Positions 12,233 through 26,399 of a DNA stretch of 64,000 nucleotides are shown here, piece after piece; within the stretch, counting starts at the first letter, position 1, and every line of letters starts with the position of its first letter. A program made the translations under genes and the position numbers. The DNA is from Pyrocephalus nanus. Its lineage: Eukaryota; Chordata; Aves; Passeriformes; Tyrannidae. Under the pieces are notes generated by a model. The model made no database searches and was not told where the DNA came from. It saw nothing but the letters and a program-made list of their open reading frames with translations. The stretch spans positions 16,652,145 to 16,716,144 of the forward strand of contig CM076266.1 in the NCBI GenBank assembly GCA_038380795.1. The letters are read 5' to 3'.

Positions 12233-14601
12233 CGATGATTTGACACCTCAGGGATCTGTTTTGCTTGTTCAAGTGACGACATGAAGCTGTTCCCTTCTCT
12301 GCACCTGCAACTCCAAAAAGTTTAGTGTATGTAGAAAGTGTTCTCTTTATCAGGCAGTCAAGAGCAAGGAGTAGAGATCGTCTCATTCCATTTTTAAGTT
12401 AGAAATGGGCATACCAAGACTGATTTAAAAATCTCAAGAACTCTCTTATATGACCTTTTTTGCCATATATTTCTTTGAGATGGTTTTATCTGCATTTGTC
12501 AAAGTGAGCTTAGAAATAAACCATCAGAGTACAATTCTTTTGATCTTTGTTGATGGAGTGTCAAGATGACACCAACATTAGAAAAACTCCATTTGTTGGA
12601 ACTTCTGGATTAGGTAGATGGGGCCTTAGGTAATGATGGATGTATTAAGCTGACATTTTCATGGATCTTTGTGAGAGTTAGGATTTAAAATCTCATGGAA
12701 TTTTTATCCTTTAAAGTACCCAGTTAGCTGCAGTAGCAACAGCATCTTGCATTACTTTGCTTTGAAAATCTGAGTTGACCCTTGGACAGACATATTTGCA
12801 CATCTTGGCACACTGGAAGTGCTATTTCTGTTCCTGCTCACTGACAATGAACAAATAACAGAGCATTTCCATCATCAACAGTTCCTTTCCTTCTCTTTTC
12901 CACCTCCAGATTCCAGGGGTGGGTGGTGACAGCTTGAAGTGATTAGATATTTTCATATACCTATTCATTTTGAATTTAAAAAGAAAAAAAAAAGTGTTTT
13001 TCCATGCCACTGCTAAATTATGAATTTTTAAATGTTTTTGTAGATGCTTTGCTAAAGCTGCCAGTTATTTTCTTACATTATTCACTCCAGTTTAAAACTT
13101 CCTCTGCAGTGTGTGTTCCTTTAGCTTTCTTATTAAATTAACTTACTGGACAAGTATAAACGGAAAGCAAATTTTCCAGTGCATGGACAGTCACTCCACA
13201 TGTGACAGTATGTTGTGTTGGAGATTGGATTTCACTTTGTACAGCAGGGGACAATATTCAAGAGGTGCCTTGCCAAGCATTGGCACAGAGACAGCTGTAA
13301 AGGCTGGAGAAAGGATCAGATGTCACCTCTCGCTTCCCAGCAGGGTATGCACAGCACACTTACGTACTCAAAACATCCCATTGCATAACAGCTAATTTAC
13401 TGGGATACTAACTATCACTTCCCCATAAAATTCAAAGTTGCAGTAAACTTCCCCAGAATTTTGTTCTCCTAATTTATAGAGTTCATGTTTATTCATTCAC
13501 AAAGGAGATGCAGTGTTGCATGAGTTGCATAAGGAATTGAATTGCAGCGTATATCTCTTGAAGTATTTCAGATTCCCAACATGATTGAGCAAGACCTATG
13601 CATTATTTTTGAAGAACAAGAAACTCTAAGCAAAAGTAAAGTGCCTCATGTCCTCATGAGAAGACAGAAAAAAAATTACTATGCCAGCTTCATTCTCACT
13701 AGGCTAAGCTGCCCCAGTGGAGGAAACATTTACATTTCATATGATAAGTTCATATATCATGAGTATACCATGCACCAGGGTATAAGGGGATGTGGGTAAT
13801 AGTCTGTTTCTATACCCTTTGTGTCCAAATTCTTTTGACCTCCCCCAGCATAGACAGCTTTTTACAGATACGGCTATAATATTATCAGGTTATGTAGCTA
13901 AATGAGTAGTTTGTACCTTAATTCTATCACCTTCTATAGCTTGCTATACATAGTAACCAAGTGTGTGAAGATATGCTGTCCTGCATGCTCTTCCAGTATC
14001 AGTTTCACAGGAAAGACCATAGGTCAGCGAGCAGGTTAAAAGTGAGATGATAAAACTGCTTTTCTTCCAGCTGGACTAAAGATTAGGCAAAGATAGCGTA
14101 AGCATTGAGGTTTAAAACACAAATGCTACCTGAGAAAGGGTTATGTTCCCAATAAATTTTTGAGGATTTGGCCTTGCTCTTAACTGAGCTGAGACATGAT
14201 TCAAGGTCCTTTCCAAGATTTCTGTATGAGTTTAGCTTCCCTCTATCACCCTCTAGGTCTGATTCACAGCATACTGCCTCTCAGTAGCAATTACTGATTA
14301 TATACCTTTCAAGAGCCCCAACATGCATCAGAAGACAGAAGGGGAGGTCAGAACTGCATCTCACTGACAGATTCAGGGAACTCTACAACTTATGTCTAAG
14401 ATAGCCATTCTTTAAAAAAAAAAAAAAACAAAAAAACATTAAACAAACTTTCTGGTGTAGTTGTATTGGGGAAAAAAATAGGATGTAGAGCAATCCTGGT
14501 TTATTTCCTTTTTGTCAAGTGTTCATTTTAAAGGGTAGTCATTTCATTAGTGCGAGCCCATCTGCTCCCATTTCTTGCAAGGTAATCTGACTTCTGTGTG
14601 T

Positions 14602-14623
14602 TGTGTGTATGCATGCATGCACA
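14602..14623. repeat. Alternating purine-pyrimidine tract
   Basis: Twenty-two consecutive bases alternate strictly between pyrimidine and purine: a short TG repeat running into three ATGC units. Such tracts can adopt left-handed Z-DNA under negative supercoiling; nothing here shows that it does. Confidence 0.8.
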
Positions 14624-17600
14624 AAGGTTTCCAGTTCTAGTCAGTGTTGATTCCCACTAGACTTCAGGTAGGAGAAGAAAAATTAATGCCTCAGGAAAAG
14701 AAAAATAAGTTGCGTGCACTCAAAAATTTGTCTGGAAAAGTCTAACTCCTCTCCCTAAAATAACAGCCAACTATGAATAATGAGAAATTTGCCGATTTAA
14801 GCTACAGTAATGATGGTTCTTATTGTTTGTACCTGAGCCCTGATGTGAAGCAGAGCAAGATTTGTTTCCAATGGGCTTGTATATCACAGTTTTTCATCCT
14901 GTTTTCAAGTTGTGCCCTGCTTAGTATGGAGTGAAACCCTCTATAAAGAGTGTTTCAAAGAAATATTTGTTCTATTGTCCTGAATCGTGCCGTATTTCTA
15001 TCCAGACAAGCTGTATTATACGATCTGTTGTGGCAGCGTCCATTTTACTGCAATGGAAAGATCCTTCTGAGATCTGAGGGAGAAAATGTTCATTTCTCAT
15101 TCTTCGCAATCCTGTCTGAGAAATGAAAAGAATGATACAGCAATAGGACTTCTTGTTTTCTGACTTCTGTTTTATTACTTAGACATTTCAGAGTTGATGT
15201 GAGCTATGATTTGAGAATTCCCAGGGGGAAGACTGCATCTTTTTCCCCTTTACCACCTGCATTTCTCAAAGTGCCACAGACTTTTATTACAACCCTATCG
15301 GAAATCTCAAGAGTGCCATTCACTCGGAACAGATTGATGGTGTTTTCAATCCTGTGGTCTTAAGAATGTATAACTGGTCTCATTTTGGTGAATGTATAAA
15401 AAGCTGATCATGTTATTAAGATGCAAATGAATCTATTTAGTGACAAACCTTTAATGCTGATGAACAGCCTACTCCCATTTCTCACAGATGTGTTATCCTT
15501 TTTTATTAAAAGCTCTTTGATCTATCATGCATTAAACTTTGAATTTCTAAGGTCAGATCAAGGATGTGTTCATTGATAATACTGTGCTCGGGAAAGAAGG
15601 AAATAAACACTTGACATACATGGGACCTACTTCCACAAAAAATGTAGATCTCTTTTGTGTTCCCTTTGTGTCTGAAATAAAAATGATGGCTGTCAGTTCT
15701 GTTTTAGCTGCAACATGTTGTGTAATTGTGTATCTGGCAGCTCTACAGTGGGTTGCAGTCAACTTTCTTGAGAAGATTTTATCTGTAGTCGCATGTGCTG
15801 GAAGCTATGTTTATTTTTTTCAAATAGAATCTTAAAAGTTATGTACACTAGGGGATGTCTTTTAAGTGTAGTAAACAAGTATACATCACAGCAAAAAGAG
15901 CTAGGAATTAGGCAATGGCTGAGGCTTTGTCCAGCATTGACTAGTAGCTTTGAATGCTTCAGTTCTGGAACACTTTGAGCCATAAGTCCAGGAGCAACAT
16001 TTTCAGAATGCTGAGTCATTGTGTTAGAAAACAGGGTCTTTGCTACTCTTTACCACCCAGGTAGAGCCCCAGAAATTACCTTTTGAAAACCAAGATTAAT
16101 GCACTCAGTAGTGATTCAGTAGAGATTTTTCTGCTCTGGAGAGATTGACAGTCTTCTTGGAACACATTAGATTTGAGTGCAGTTTTTCTCATCTAGGAAA
16201 AAATGTAACAATGGCAGTATTACATATGATGAAGTCATTATCTCTGGAAGAGAAATATCACTATTTTTCCAAATGGAAATCTATGTGCCGAGAGATCACT
16301 TTCAAGGAAAATGCACGAGCCTATCAGTATCTCATTTCATCTTGACTAGGGGGGAGTACAGCCTCCACAGATGGGACAGATGGGAAAATCCCAAGTAACT
16401 GTAGGAGCACTGTGTTACAAGGAAGAAGGATTACAAGAAAAACAGAAACAGAAAGGGATGTTGGGTGTATGATGTAAATGGATGCTGACTGCATGTAACA
16501 ATACAAACAAGTTAGTTTTCTATTAAATTTTAAGGGTTTTTTGGTCTTTCCTTCCTGCCTCCTACTTTTAAAGTCATCCTGTTTCACAGTGTGTATTGGT
16601 CAGTTGGCTTTGAGATAATTGATTTCCAGCAAACCAGTTTGGCTTTTGTGTTGAATGAAAATGGATTTGAGTAGATGGATGCATGTGGCTAGAAAAGGAA
16701 AGAGATAATGGATTTTGTGATGGTAGGAGCAAAAATCAGATTGATCTGTGCCACTCAGAAGAACAGAGAGGAGCAGGTGTGACAGTGGCACAGCTGGATT
16801 GGTAACTAATGCAAATATGTCTAAGATGGCAAAGGAGAAGAGCTATTTTGTGTGACAATGCACTGAGTCTTCCTAACGTGGAAGTCTTGTAGGCTCATGC
16901 TGATTTATTAAATGATGTAGATTTGCCAGCTTGAGCTCACAACTTCAATTCCACTAATGAAATTTAATTATTCAGTGTATGACTTCTAATTGGCAAGTTT
17001 ATAGCTTGTCTGGAATTGGCACGAGGTGCAGGAGCCAGATGTTGCCAAGGCAGGTGTCACAAAAGATTCTTTAAATTAAATCTTGGTAGCTGGGGGCCCT
17101 GCTTCTAGTCCAGCTTTCACTAAATTGAGGCACGTTTATGAGAGGTGCAATGAAGGTTACCGTTGCCTAAATATTCTCATAGTAAGTCCTAACATTTCTG
17201 CCTTTTTGGAAGCCTTTAATGTTTCTTATTAAATATTTCAGGTCATTAATCAGTGGAGTTTTTGTTTGTTTTTTATTCTCAGGGCTTTTAGTAAGACATA
17301 CCTTAACACCATCTAACCCAGTTACTCCAGAGTAACTCAGGGCCAGGGCAGTAACTCTCCCAGTAATTTATGAATTGTTAGTGCCAAGGGAGATCAGGCC
17401 AGGTGTGGGTACAAAGCAGGCTGGAGTAATTTAAACAAAGCTTAGCAGCCCCTGGGGAGTATTGATGTTGTCATTGTAAATGCTTGAGACTGGAGCTGTA
17501 CATGTTACAGACTGATGTTGGTGTGTGCAGTCTGGTTCCTCTGCTGCACAAGGCTCTATCTATTTCATGTTAAGTATGGAATAATGACACAGAGTCACTA

Positions 17601-17751
17601 CTCCAAACAACAAGTCCTTTTGGGGCCCACGTCAGTGGCTCTTTGAAGTGACCAAAGATGTTTTTTCACATTTGGTGTTTTTGTGTATATCTATATTGTT
17701 GGAATATATCAGAGGTCTTCATTTATTTCCCAGTTAAAATATGGATTTTTC

Positions 17752-17769
17752 TGTGTGTGTGTGTGTGTG
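17752..17769. repeat. (TG)n microsatellite
   Basis: Nine uninterrupted TG units. Confidence 0.95.
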
Positions 17770-20122
17770 AGATTTTCCTACGCTTATCCAGTTCTTTTTC
17801 TTAGGATGGGTAAATCAAGTTACCACAAGCAGGACTGTATTGAGATAAAGTAATATAATAATGTTCATTGTTATTACTACTATAACATTACGGGTAGTAT
17901 TTTATATCATTACATTTCACAGCTGTATTTAAGTAGAGGTCGGAATTGTTACTGTGAACTTGCAGGTGACAGCTGACCATAGAAAAGCTAACATCTAGGC
18001 AATAACCTCTTAACACAGTTAATATAACTAAAATCATAAAGGATTACATTGTGCCTAGACTTTATGAGGATGCACAGTGGAAAGTGGTCACAGGTGCTTT
18101 TCTTTCCTTTTGGAAGCCTGGTTCTATTGCACTATTGGCACAGTGGCACTGGTACTAGAACAAGAAGTTATTGTAGACCTCCGTCCCTTTTACTGACTCT
18201 TATAGGACAGTCAACACAGTGGGATTGCACAGAGCCCTGTCAGAAAAGACTTTGTCTTTGGAAGTACCTTGACTCTATTCCAGGCAACTTTTGTTGGGCT
18301 CTGCCACACTTGGATCAGGTTTGAAAGGCTCAGCTGAACTAGAGATGTAGAAGAAAACTAGTGTAGAAACTAGATGTCATAGCAGGCAGGGGAAATGTGT
18401 CTTTGGTAACTAGAGTTAGAAGGAGATCTCAGTCCATGCAGTCACTTGGGGAGCCAAGTGTCTCTGAGAATGGAGGTTCTGTGAAAAAGATTATGGGGAT
18501 GTGTTGGGGATCTTGTCTTAGATTTTCAGATTGAATTAGGTGGGTCTTTTTCTCTTCCCTCCCTCTTCCCTAAAGAACAGAAGTCAAAAAGGAAAACAGT
18601 ATGCAAGTAAAGAATTTGGGGGAAAACATCTCATTAAGAAAGAGCCTACAAGGTGGAGTCTAGTAAGTAATTATTTGAAGATTAGGGTCATTTGGTGAGA
18701 ATAAACAATAATCTTCTAATTGTGTGAATGAGCTATTGCTCTTTGCACGGGTTATTGAAAGAACACAAGAATCTTGGTCTAGATTGGGAAGTTTGGTTTC
18801 TTTTAGGGCCTGGCATGAGTCACAGCTGTGAGGAAGGATGGGTAAAATGTAAAAGGGCGTATTCTACTTATGGCTGGTTTTTTCCTTTCCCCTGGGTTTT
18901 TCGAGTTCTATGGTGAGATAAAAGGAGGATGTAGAAATAAAACTGTATTTTTGTGAATATTATTTGTTATTTGTTTACCTACACTCTGCAATTATGTTTG
19001 GAATACTTTTTTTTTTTTTGAGACATCTTTCAAGGAAAAGATCTGAGTAATGACTTGCTTCTTTTGTCTGGCGAAACTGCCCTGAATACTTTACTTGAGT
19101 CTGCAGCTAAAATAAGATGAAACAATTGCAGATACACTGCATTTTTAAGCGGAGGTACAGAAAGAATTTTTTCCCTATGTATTAAAAAACAATTTAGCTG
19201 TTTCATGCTTAATTTCATCTCCTTTTCTTATAGAGGTTGTTTTTTGTGATCCAAGAACTATCCTAACTAGGCAAATTTCCCGAAGCTGCTATGTTTGCTT
19301 TCTGGTAGGAATGTGAAAAACATCTCTTTTAATCTTCTATAGCAAAAGAAACTTGAGATAACTTAGTCAGCAAAGGCAGCTTGCCTCGTTGTCCGAGTTC
19401 AGAGGACTATTTCTTAAGCAAAAGCAGGGTTAGACTCTATTTTTCCTAATTCAATGCTAGCTTATATATTTTGAAGTTGTAGGGATTGTAAAACAATTAC
19501 CTGCATTATGCCAAATTTAGGCACTTGCTTGATATCTAAACCTTATGCACCTTCCAATTGTTTCATTGACCTGAGTTCACTGTTATAACCTAAATAGAGC
19601 ACACAAGTTTTTAAGTTCTTTGAAAGGCTTCCTGAGAGAACTTTTATCTCTTTACTGCAGGCACTAAGCTGAGGCAAACTTGCCCCTTCAGGAAACAAAA
19701 TCATTAGTTCACCTTTTCATTTAAACATAGGGGAAGCTTACACAAGTATTTTAGGATGAACACTTTAGTAAGCAGTGAAAATGTAGGTGCAAATCAGACA
19801 CTGAAATTAAATGCTTCAATCCATTCATATTCTTCAAGTTTTTCTTTCTTTCTTTTTCTCTTGCATGACTGTTTCTGTCTTAACTAAGATTCCAGGAAAA
19901 TGCTGTTTTAAGCAGTTGAAGAAGGTATCACTGCAGTATGCCTTCTGCTTTGCATGAAGACATGGCCTGTGTGAACATGTGCAGCTACAACTGAACTTGT
20001 TCTGGCAGAGGCTCTCACATCTTATTAGAAAAACCCTTAAAAGGGAGCACTGCTTAGTACTGATTACTTGCCATTGAGTTATGTAACTTCATCTTATGTT
20101 TTGTTGGAGAGCTTGACAGAGC

Positions 20123-20155
<33 letters not shown>
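20123..20155. repeat. (AAT)n microsatellite
   Basis: Eleven uninterrupted ATA/AAT units, followed by a broken unit (AGCAATAAT). Likely polymorphic in length. Confidence 0.95.
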
Positions 20156-22458
20156 GCAATAATTTATCCTTAGTCTTGTGCATGGCTATTACTCTTTGAT
20201 GTATCTTAAGTTATGTTCATTTACTACACACAGTATTTAATCACCTGTTTTGTTAATATTCAGTTACTACAAAGATCAAGACAACTTAAGAGAAACTGAC
20301 TGTTTTCACTATTGGCACCAACAAAAGCTCTTCTACTTTATTATGTTAAATCTTATGTTTCAAGGTAACAAAAATAAGTGAACAAATTAAGCCCATCTTA
20401 AAACAAAAGTCAGCATAAAACACTACAGGCCAGGTTCTGCCACTTTTTAGCATGCCTGACAACTGATGCACAGCGGCCATACTGGGTGTTGTCTTCATCA
20501 TGGCCTAAATTTAGTAGTGATGTGGACAGAAAAGGGTGCTCAGGGCAACTTCTTACACTTAATGACAAAGAAATCAACAAGGCATTATATATCATATGTA
20601 GGAAGGGTGATGCAGAGTTGAAGTGTCCTGTACAGCCTCTTCCCAAATGCAAAGTCAGGAGCGCTGCTGTCTGACCACTGTAGGAAAACACACATTGTGT
20701 CTGAAATACTTCTCTGTAGAGCAGCAACAGATTGACTTGGGGAGCCAGTGCTTCTCATTTGGACTCCAGCAGTCAGGGTGTCACTGGGGTGCTCCAATGC
20801 ACACTTAGGAGAAAACTGTCAGGGCTCAAAGGAAGGTACTTTTTTTAAGTGTATGGACATTGGAACATAAATCTTCATTACTCCCCCATATACCTTGGAG
20901 CTATCCAAATTTGGCATCTTTCTCATACGGTGAGGATGTTCAGACTCTAAAATGCATGATGTCGTGTGTCAGAGACTATAATCATTTGCACACAAACAGA
21001 AGTGGAGGGAGAAGTGTGTGAATGTAGACACAGTGTAGAATCTAAAGGCACAGCCTGTGTTTCCTACAAATGCTGAGAGATTTGCATTGGGTGAGTAATG
21101 CAGGAACCTGGATGCCAAGCTCTGAATACTGTATCTAAGGAAGGTTTGAAATAGCAACTGAGAGATGAACATAACACTGTACTAGACAGGAATATTAGTT
21201 CACTGAACTTCTGTCTTCGTTAAATTTGTAGTTCATTACTGGCAGGGAAGCGTGGATGTATGCAGCCTACTTTTGCTAAGTGTTTTTGTGTGTTAACTTT
21301 TTGCCAAATAACTATTTTAAAATATTTATTAAAGAAGTGGTTCATGTCTTTTTCAGGCTTGTTCAAATGAGTCAGCTCAGACATTTTAGAGCTGTTCCCA
21401 AATTATTTTAATTGTCCACTTACGAAGAAATGAAAAGTAAGCCAGCAAATGAATTGTTTAAATTTTTAGACAATACAAATACAGAATGCCTCAGCAGGGC
21501 CCAAGCAGTAATTTATTTGGAATTATGTGCAGCTTCCATGCATTTTAATAAAATTATCGTTCTCTCCTTAGTTATGAGGGTCTGAGCAAATCAAAGACCA
21601 AATGTGTATACAATGATTTTACAGCACACAGCAATAAAGTGGGATTCAAGCTATATCCCAAAATTCTGGAAAGTCTCAATCTGGAATTCTGGAGCAATAC
21701 AATGAGTACTTTAAAAGCAACTTGGCTGAAGATTATAGCATATGAGCTACCATTTAAAACAGTGGTACATGATACATTCCTTGGGGTCTGTTTTGTGCTG
21801 TCCTTTATATTGTAGAAGGAAAACAAATGTCAAAGACACTGCCAGGGTTTATTTTACCGGCTTAGAAAAAGAAGAATACAGAATTTCAGTTGTTGCAGTC
21901 CTGAAAAACTTAAATACTGTTTTTCTGGTTTAGGTTTTGATTTAATGTTTGTCTCTGAGATGTCTGCATTGGGATATCTGAATTATGCAGAAGACAACAC
22001 CATTTAAGGTGTACAAAATCCCTGTTTGAATTTGCACGTAAAGTTCTTCTGTTATCTCAATGGACGTTGCAGTCTGCTCGCTGTTACATTTCTGGATGTG
22101 TCTTATGTCTGAAGGGAAAACAGGCATATTCTTCTTTCCTATTTATCTATTAAAACAATCTCCTGCTGATATGAAATCAGGGAATAACCTGCAATACACC
22201 GAGTTGTTTTCTTCCACTAGTTTCTTGAAGAATCTAGTTTGCAATTAACCAATGTAAGGTTTAAAAAAAAATTTAAATCATGCTATAATACCTTGGTTTT
22301 ACTGTATTTTAAACAGATTGTGAAACTTTAAAAATAATTTGGACAGATTGGGGCTTCCTAATAAGTAGGGTGTGTTTTAATAGCTCAGTGAGGATATATA
22401 TCAAATTATCTCCAGTTTTACCTATCAGAGTGGTAGCTTTCTATACTACGTCCAAATT

Positions 22459-22483
22459 AAACAAACACACAAACAAACCAACC
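22459..22483 (+). repeat. A/C-rich tract
   Basis: Short run of AAAC and CACA units followed by CCAACC. No element body was recognised upstream of it. Confidence 0.6.
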
Positions 22484-24650
22484 TTTTTAGAGTAAAGAGA
22501 CACTGCTTTACTGAAGGTGTAGGATAGGAGGTGGCAAGAACTGTGAGAGTATCAGCATGCAGAAGGGTAAGGTTCTTGTAGATGAAGAAAGCAACCACCA
22601 TATGGGACACTTATTTTCCGCGGTAAAAATACACTTCTACTGTTTTTCTTGTGGTTATTTGCTAATGTTGTTGTATTTACCAGCTTCTCTCTGACAACCC
22701 ATAGAAACAACTCCAAGATTGATGATTTTTATCAACTGAGTCTGCTTCACTGGCATATCACAATGAACTTCACTCTGTGTGGTGTTACTTTAGATATTCA
22801 ACACAATACACAGTCAAGTCTCATGATACTTGTTTTGTTTGCTGTAATATATGAGGTTGTTTTTATTCCGTGATTTTTGAATATAATTCTTCATGTTGGC
22901 ATTAGGTTTTCTTTTTTTCTTTAGATTTTTTTTTCCTTTGCATATTTCAGCCTTTTGAGTTCATATTTTTAAATTTTATTCCACACTTAAAAAGGCAAAG
23001 TTGGTTGAGAGTCTTTTCCCAGTTTGTTTTCTCAAGAAAATGATCCAGATTTTATCGTATTGTCTATCTGTGCACAAGTCAATTTCAATCTAATAAAACA
23101 AAGGGAAGTATGAAGTTATGTAAAATATAGAGAAAATAGCTTTCTGAATACAGTAGATGTCTTCCTTCAGTGGGAAGAACATCTTTGCAGTGATCCAATG
23201 TTTAATTAGACACCAACAGATTCCTGCAGGATCTTGGGGATTTAAATGGACACCTAAATACAAAAGAAGACAGTTCTCATTGATCCTACTGTTCACTGAA
23301 AACCAAAATAGTATCTTATTTTGGCCTTCGGGTGAAAGCTTATTGTGACTGCCATCACAGACCAAAAGTCACTGCTGGTATTTATTATGTAATCATTGAC
23401 AGTAGGTGCTACAAATGACTCCTTGGTACAAGGAGATGCAAAGTGCATATGAAGACTCAAAATTTGATGTTCCAGTGGAATTCCTGTCATTGACCATGCA
23501 ATCTGCTCAATTTCATAAGCCTCCACGTCCAATGGACATAAGTTTTCAGTAAAAAAGGAAGGTGAATAGGAAATTGCATGAGGCACAAATATGACTACAA
23601 ATCCTTTGCATGGGAAGTGATGGAGTTGAGAGATGTCCTGAAGTGGTGGCTGTCAAGAGAGGTAAGGTCATCACAGTGAAGGTTGATGGGGAAAACCAAA
23701 GTTATTAAATGCTGACATGGGATAATGGTCTCCCACTGGCATATCAATGTGTGTGGAGACATTTGTGGGTAATTAATGTCAAAGTCAGGAAGAAATGTTT
23801 GTGTTTGAAGGAGATATTGATCCTCTGGCACAGTACCAGCATATAATGACTTTATTTCCCTTATACCAATTGATTGGGGCACTATCAGTTATTTTATCTG
23901 ATGGATGTTGGTGCAGTAGAGTGACAGTTGGTTGCTATAAAACTATTGAGTCGCTTGATATAACATTGATCACTTCAGTTGGTTTATATGCCTCTATATT
24001 ATAGCTAACCATGGAGTGCCACCTATAAAATATTCAAGTTTTCTTTTGTGAAGATTAAAGTAGTAATTCTAGGAAAATGTATCTGAACACTTGATGGCAG
24101 GAAATACTTGTGCCTCTGGAACTTTCTCCTTTTGCTTTTATTTCTATGTAGTGGAACATAAAAGATGAAATTTCACCCTTGCATTTGGTGGAATGCAGAG
24201 GAAAGTGTGGATTCCTTTGGCAAAAGCTGAGTCCAGCCTAACTTGCATCCATAGAAAATTTTTTATGTAGGGTCATGGGAATTCAACACCCTTGTACACC
24301 TGAACTGCCAAAATGATTGATGAGAGCTTTTGCAAATACAGAAATAAGCTTGAGCAACACTGGATAAAGTCTGAAAGAGCTGACCTGTTGGCCACTCTCC
24401 ATTGATGGTGAGATACAAGTTGAACCCTATTTAGGTTTCAAAGACCTGCCCTCCTGAGATGCAGATCCTCAGGAGATGATTTGACTTTTAGGGAAATGTG
24501 AAGTACAGTCGTCCTTTTCCTGTGGGAAGACCACCTTCTGGAAATGAGATCTAGCAAACAGATCTTCCACTTAGATGTTTACAGCAGATCCTGAATACAC
24601 ACAGATTTGGGCAGGGGGAGAGGGAAGGAGAGGTGGTTGTGTGGCTGTTA

Positions 24651-24692
24651 GTTTGTTTTGTTTAGTGGGTTTTTTTGTTTTGTTTTATTATA
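24651..24692 (-). repeat. T/G-rich tract
   Basis: Runs of GTTTT and TTTTG with almost no C. It is complementary in kind to the A/C-rich tract 250 bp downstream (24941-25014), so the two form an imperfect inverted pair. Confidence 0.65.
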
Positions 24693-24940
24693 TAGGAGGT
24701 GTACTCTTGGAAGGCTTCTGTGCCAAGTCAACCAAAGATAAATAAGGTCTTCACACACCTCAAGCATATGGCTACATATTGACAAATTACCCTCATCAGC
24801 TTTTGTATTGTTTTCTTTTTTTCAGACACAGGCCAGGTCTGTTACACACAGTGGTCAGAGACACCTCACATCCTTTCCTCCATCACTGAGCCACTAGGCT
24901 CTTTCTGATGCTCCTCCCTGCTTTATGAATGCAGCATTCA

Positions 24941-25014
24941 TAAAAAAACCAGCAACACCAAAAAAGAAAAACCAACAAAAAACCAGCCAACAAACAAAAA
25001 CCCCAACCCAGCAA
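24941..25014 (+). repeat. A/C-rich tract
   Basis: About 75 bp of AAAAAACC, CCAAC and CAAAC units. It could be a decayed poly(A) tail of a retroposon, but the upstream 250 bp are not recognised. Confidence 0.7.
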
Positions 25015-26399
25015 CATTGACATGAGTAGTCTTAAGCAGATGGTAATTAGGTAGTTACAGGCAATTAAAAAGATTTGTTTTGCATGCTTTTATTCTGTGA
25101 AAATAATCTTCCTTTTTTTCCTCCCTTCAAATATTTTAACTGTAATATCACGGTGTTGTTTATAACTAACCATTTCACAACAGTAGTTTCTCACAGTATC
25201 TATGTTATGTGGACCAACAAAAACAGCAAGGGGATTTTTGCTCAGGGAAATCTGCTTTGCTTCCCTCTGCCCTCAAGATGATCTAAAAAGTTATGAAAAG
25301 ATTTGAGAAAAGAAAAATTAGATCGATATTCTTTTTACATGTATATATATTATAGAAAAAATTAATGTAACATTAAAAAGTAAGTTACCAATTCTACTGA
25401 GATCATAGCCTGGGATGTTCTCAGAAGTTATTCTTTGACCTTCTTTCCTGTGTTAACTAAGATACTACTTACTGAGTCTGTATATTAATTTCATTAGTTT
25501 CCTGCAGACCAGATCATGGAACTTCTCCTGGATCAGTTTTAGTGAAATTTTCTCCTTCATGTGAATCCAAAATCTAAGCCTGTATAATTTAACTTGAATT
25601 GCTACCAATTAGTCCCACACATTTAAGAAAGACTTCCAAAAGTCCTATAATAAATGCAGGGCTCAAAATATCTGACTGTTATCTCTGCAAGAGTGCTTCA
25701 TCTTCTTTAGACTTTACAGGATATTTAATAAAAACTGAATATGCAGAGGGGAAAAAAGCCAGTACATAAAGCAATTCAAACACTGTTGCCAGAGACTTCT
25801 TGACACTTCTTTGTTTCAATATATGTACAAGAACAACGTTTTTATGTGAATAATCTCTTTGGCTTTAGATACTTGTTCTTCAAATTAATTAGAAGATATT
25901 CCTGTGAAAATGTTTGCAAGATATACTCTATCTTGAGATACATTAATACTAGTAGAACTGGAGAAGTATTTCTCACCCTCTCTTTTCCTTGTTTGATCGT
26001 TAAAATGGTTTGTTTTGATGTTCTAGGCCTCTGACCGCAAGTGCCCAAACATGCCTCATGATGTTTCTTTCTGTTAGCTGTGTCAAGTAATGCTCTACCT
26101 TTTTCTGTGAATAATTCTGTTGTGCCTGCTAGTAGAGCAGTATAATTTTTTATTTTTCAATCTCGCAGGCAGGAGTGCTTGAGTCATAAGAATGGCTTGT
26201 ATCCAGTAAATATACAAACAACTCTTTTCTGAAGCGGAGAAGGAACGTTTAAAAAGAAAAAGCAATGAAACACGCACACACATACTGCCTCCCTCTTAAC
26301 TGCTTCCCTTATCCACCCCCACTGAAATCACTCCACAAAATATGTGCTTAGGACTCACTGGGTTTCTTTTTGTTCCTGTTTAATCTTGTGTTAATTAGT

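Larger units (their letters stand above)
12233..26399. other. Unique intronic sequence with microsatellites
   Basis: Fourteen kilobases without a recognisable exon or interspersed repeat. It contains an A-rich run near 14413-14438, a purine-pyrimidine alternating tract at 14602-14623, a (TG)n at 17752-17769, an (AAT)n at 20123-20155, A/C-rich tracts at 22459-22483 and 24941-25014, and a T/G-rich tract at 24651-24692. The block around 16.9-17.5 kb has the look of conserved non-coding sequence but could not be tested. Confidence 0.5.
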
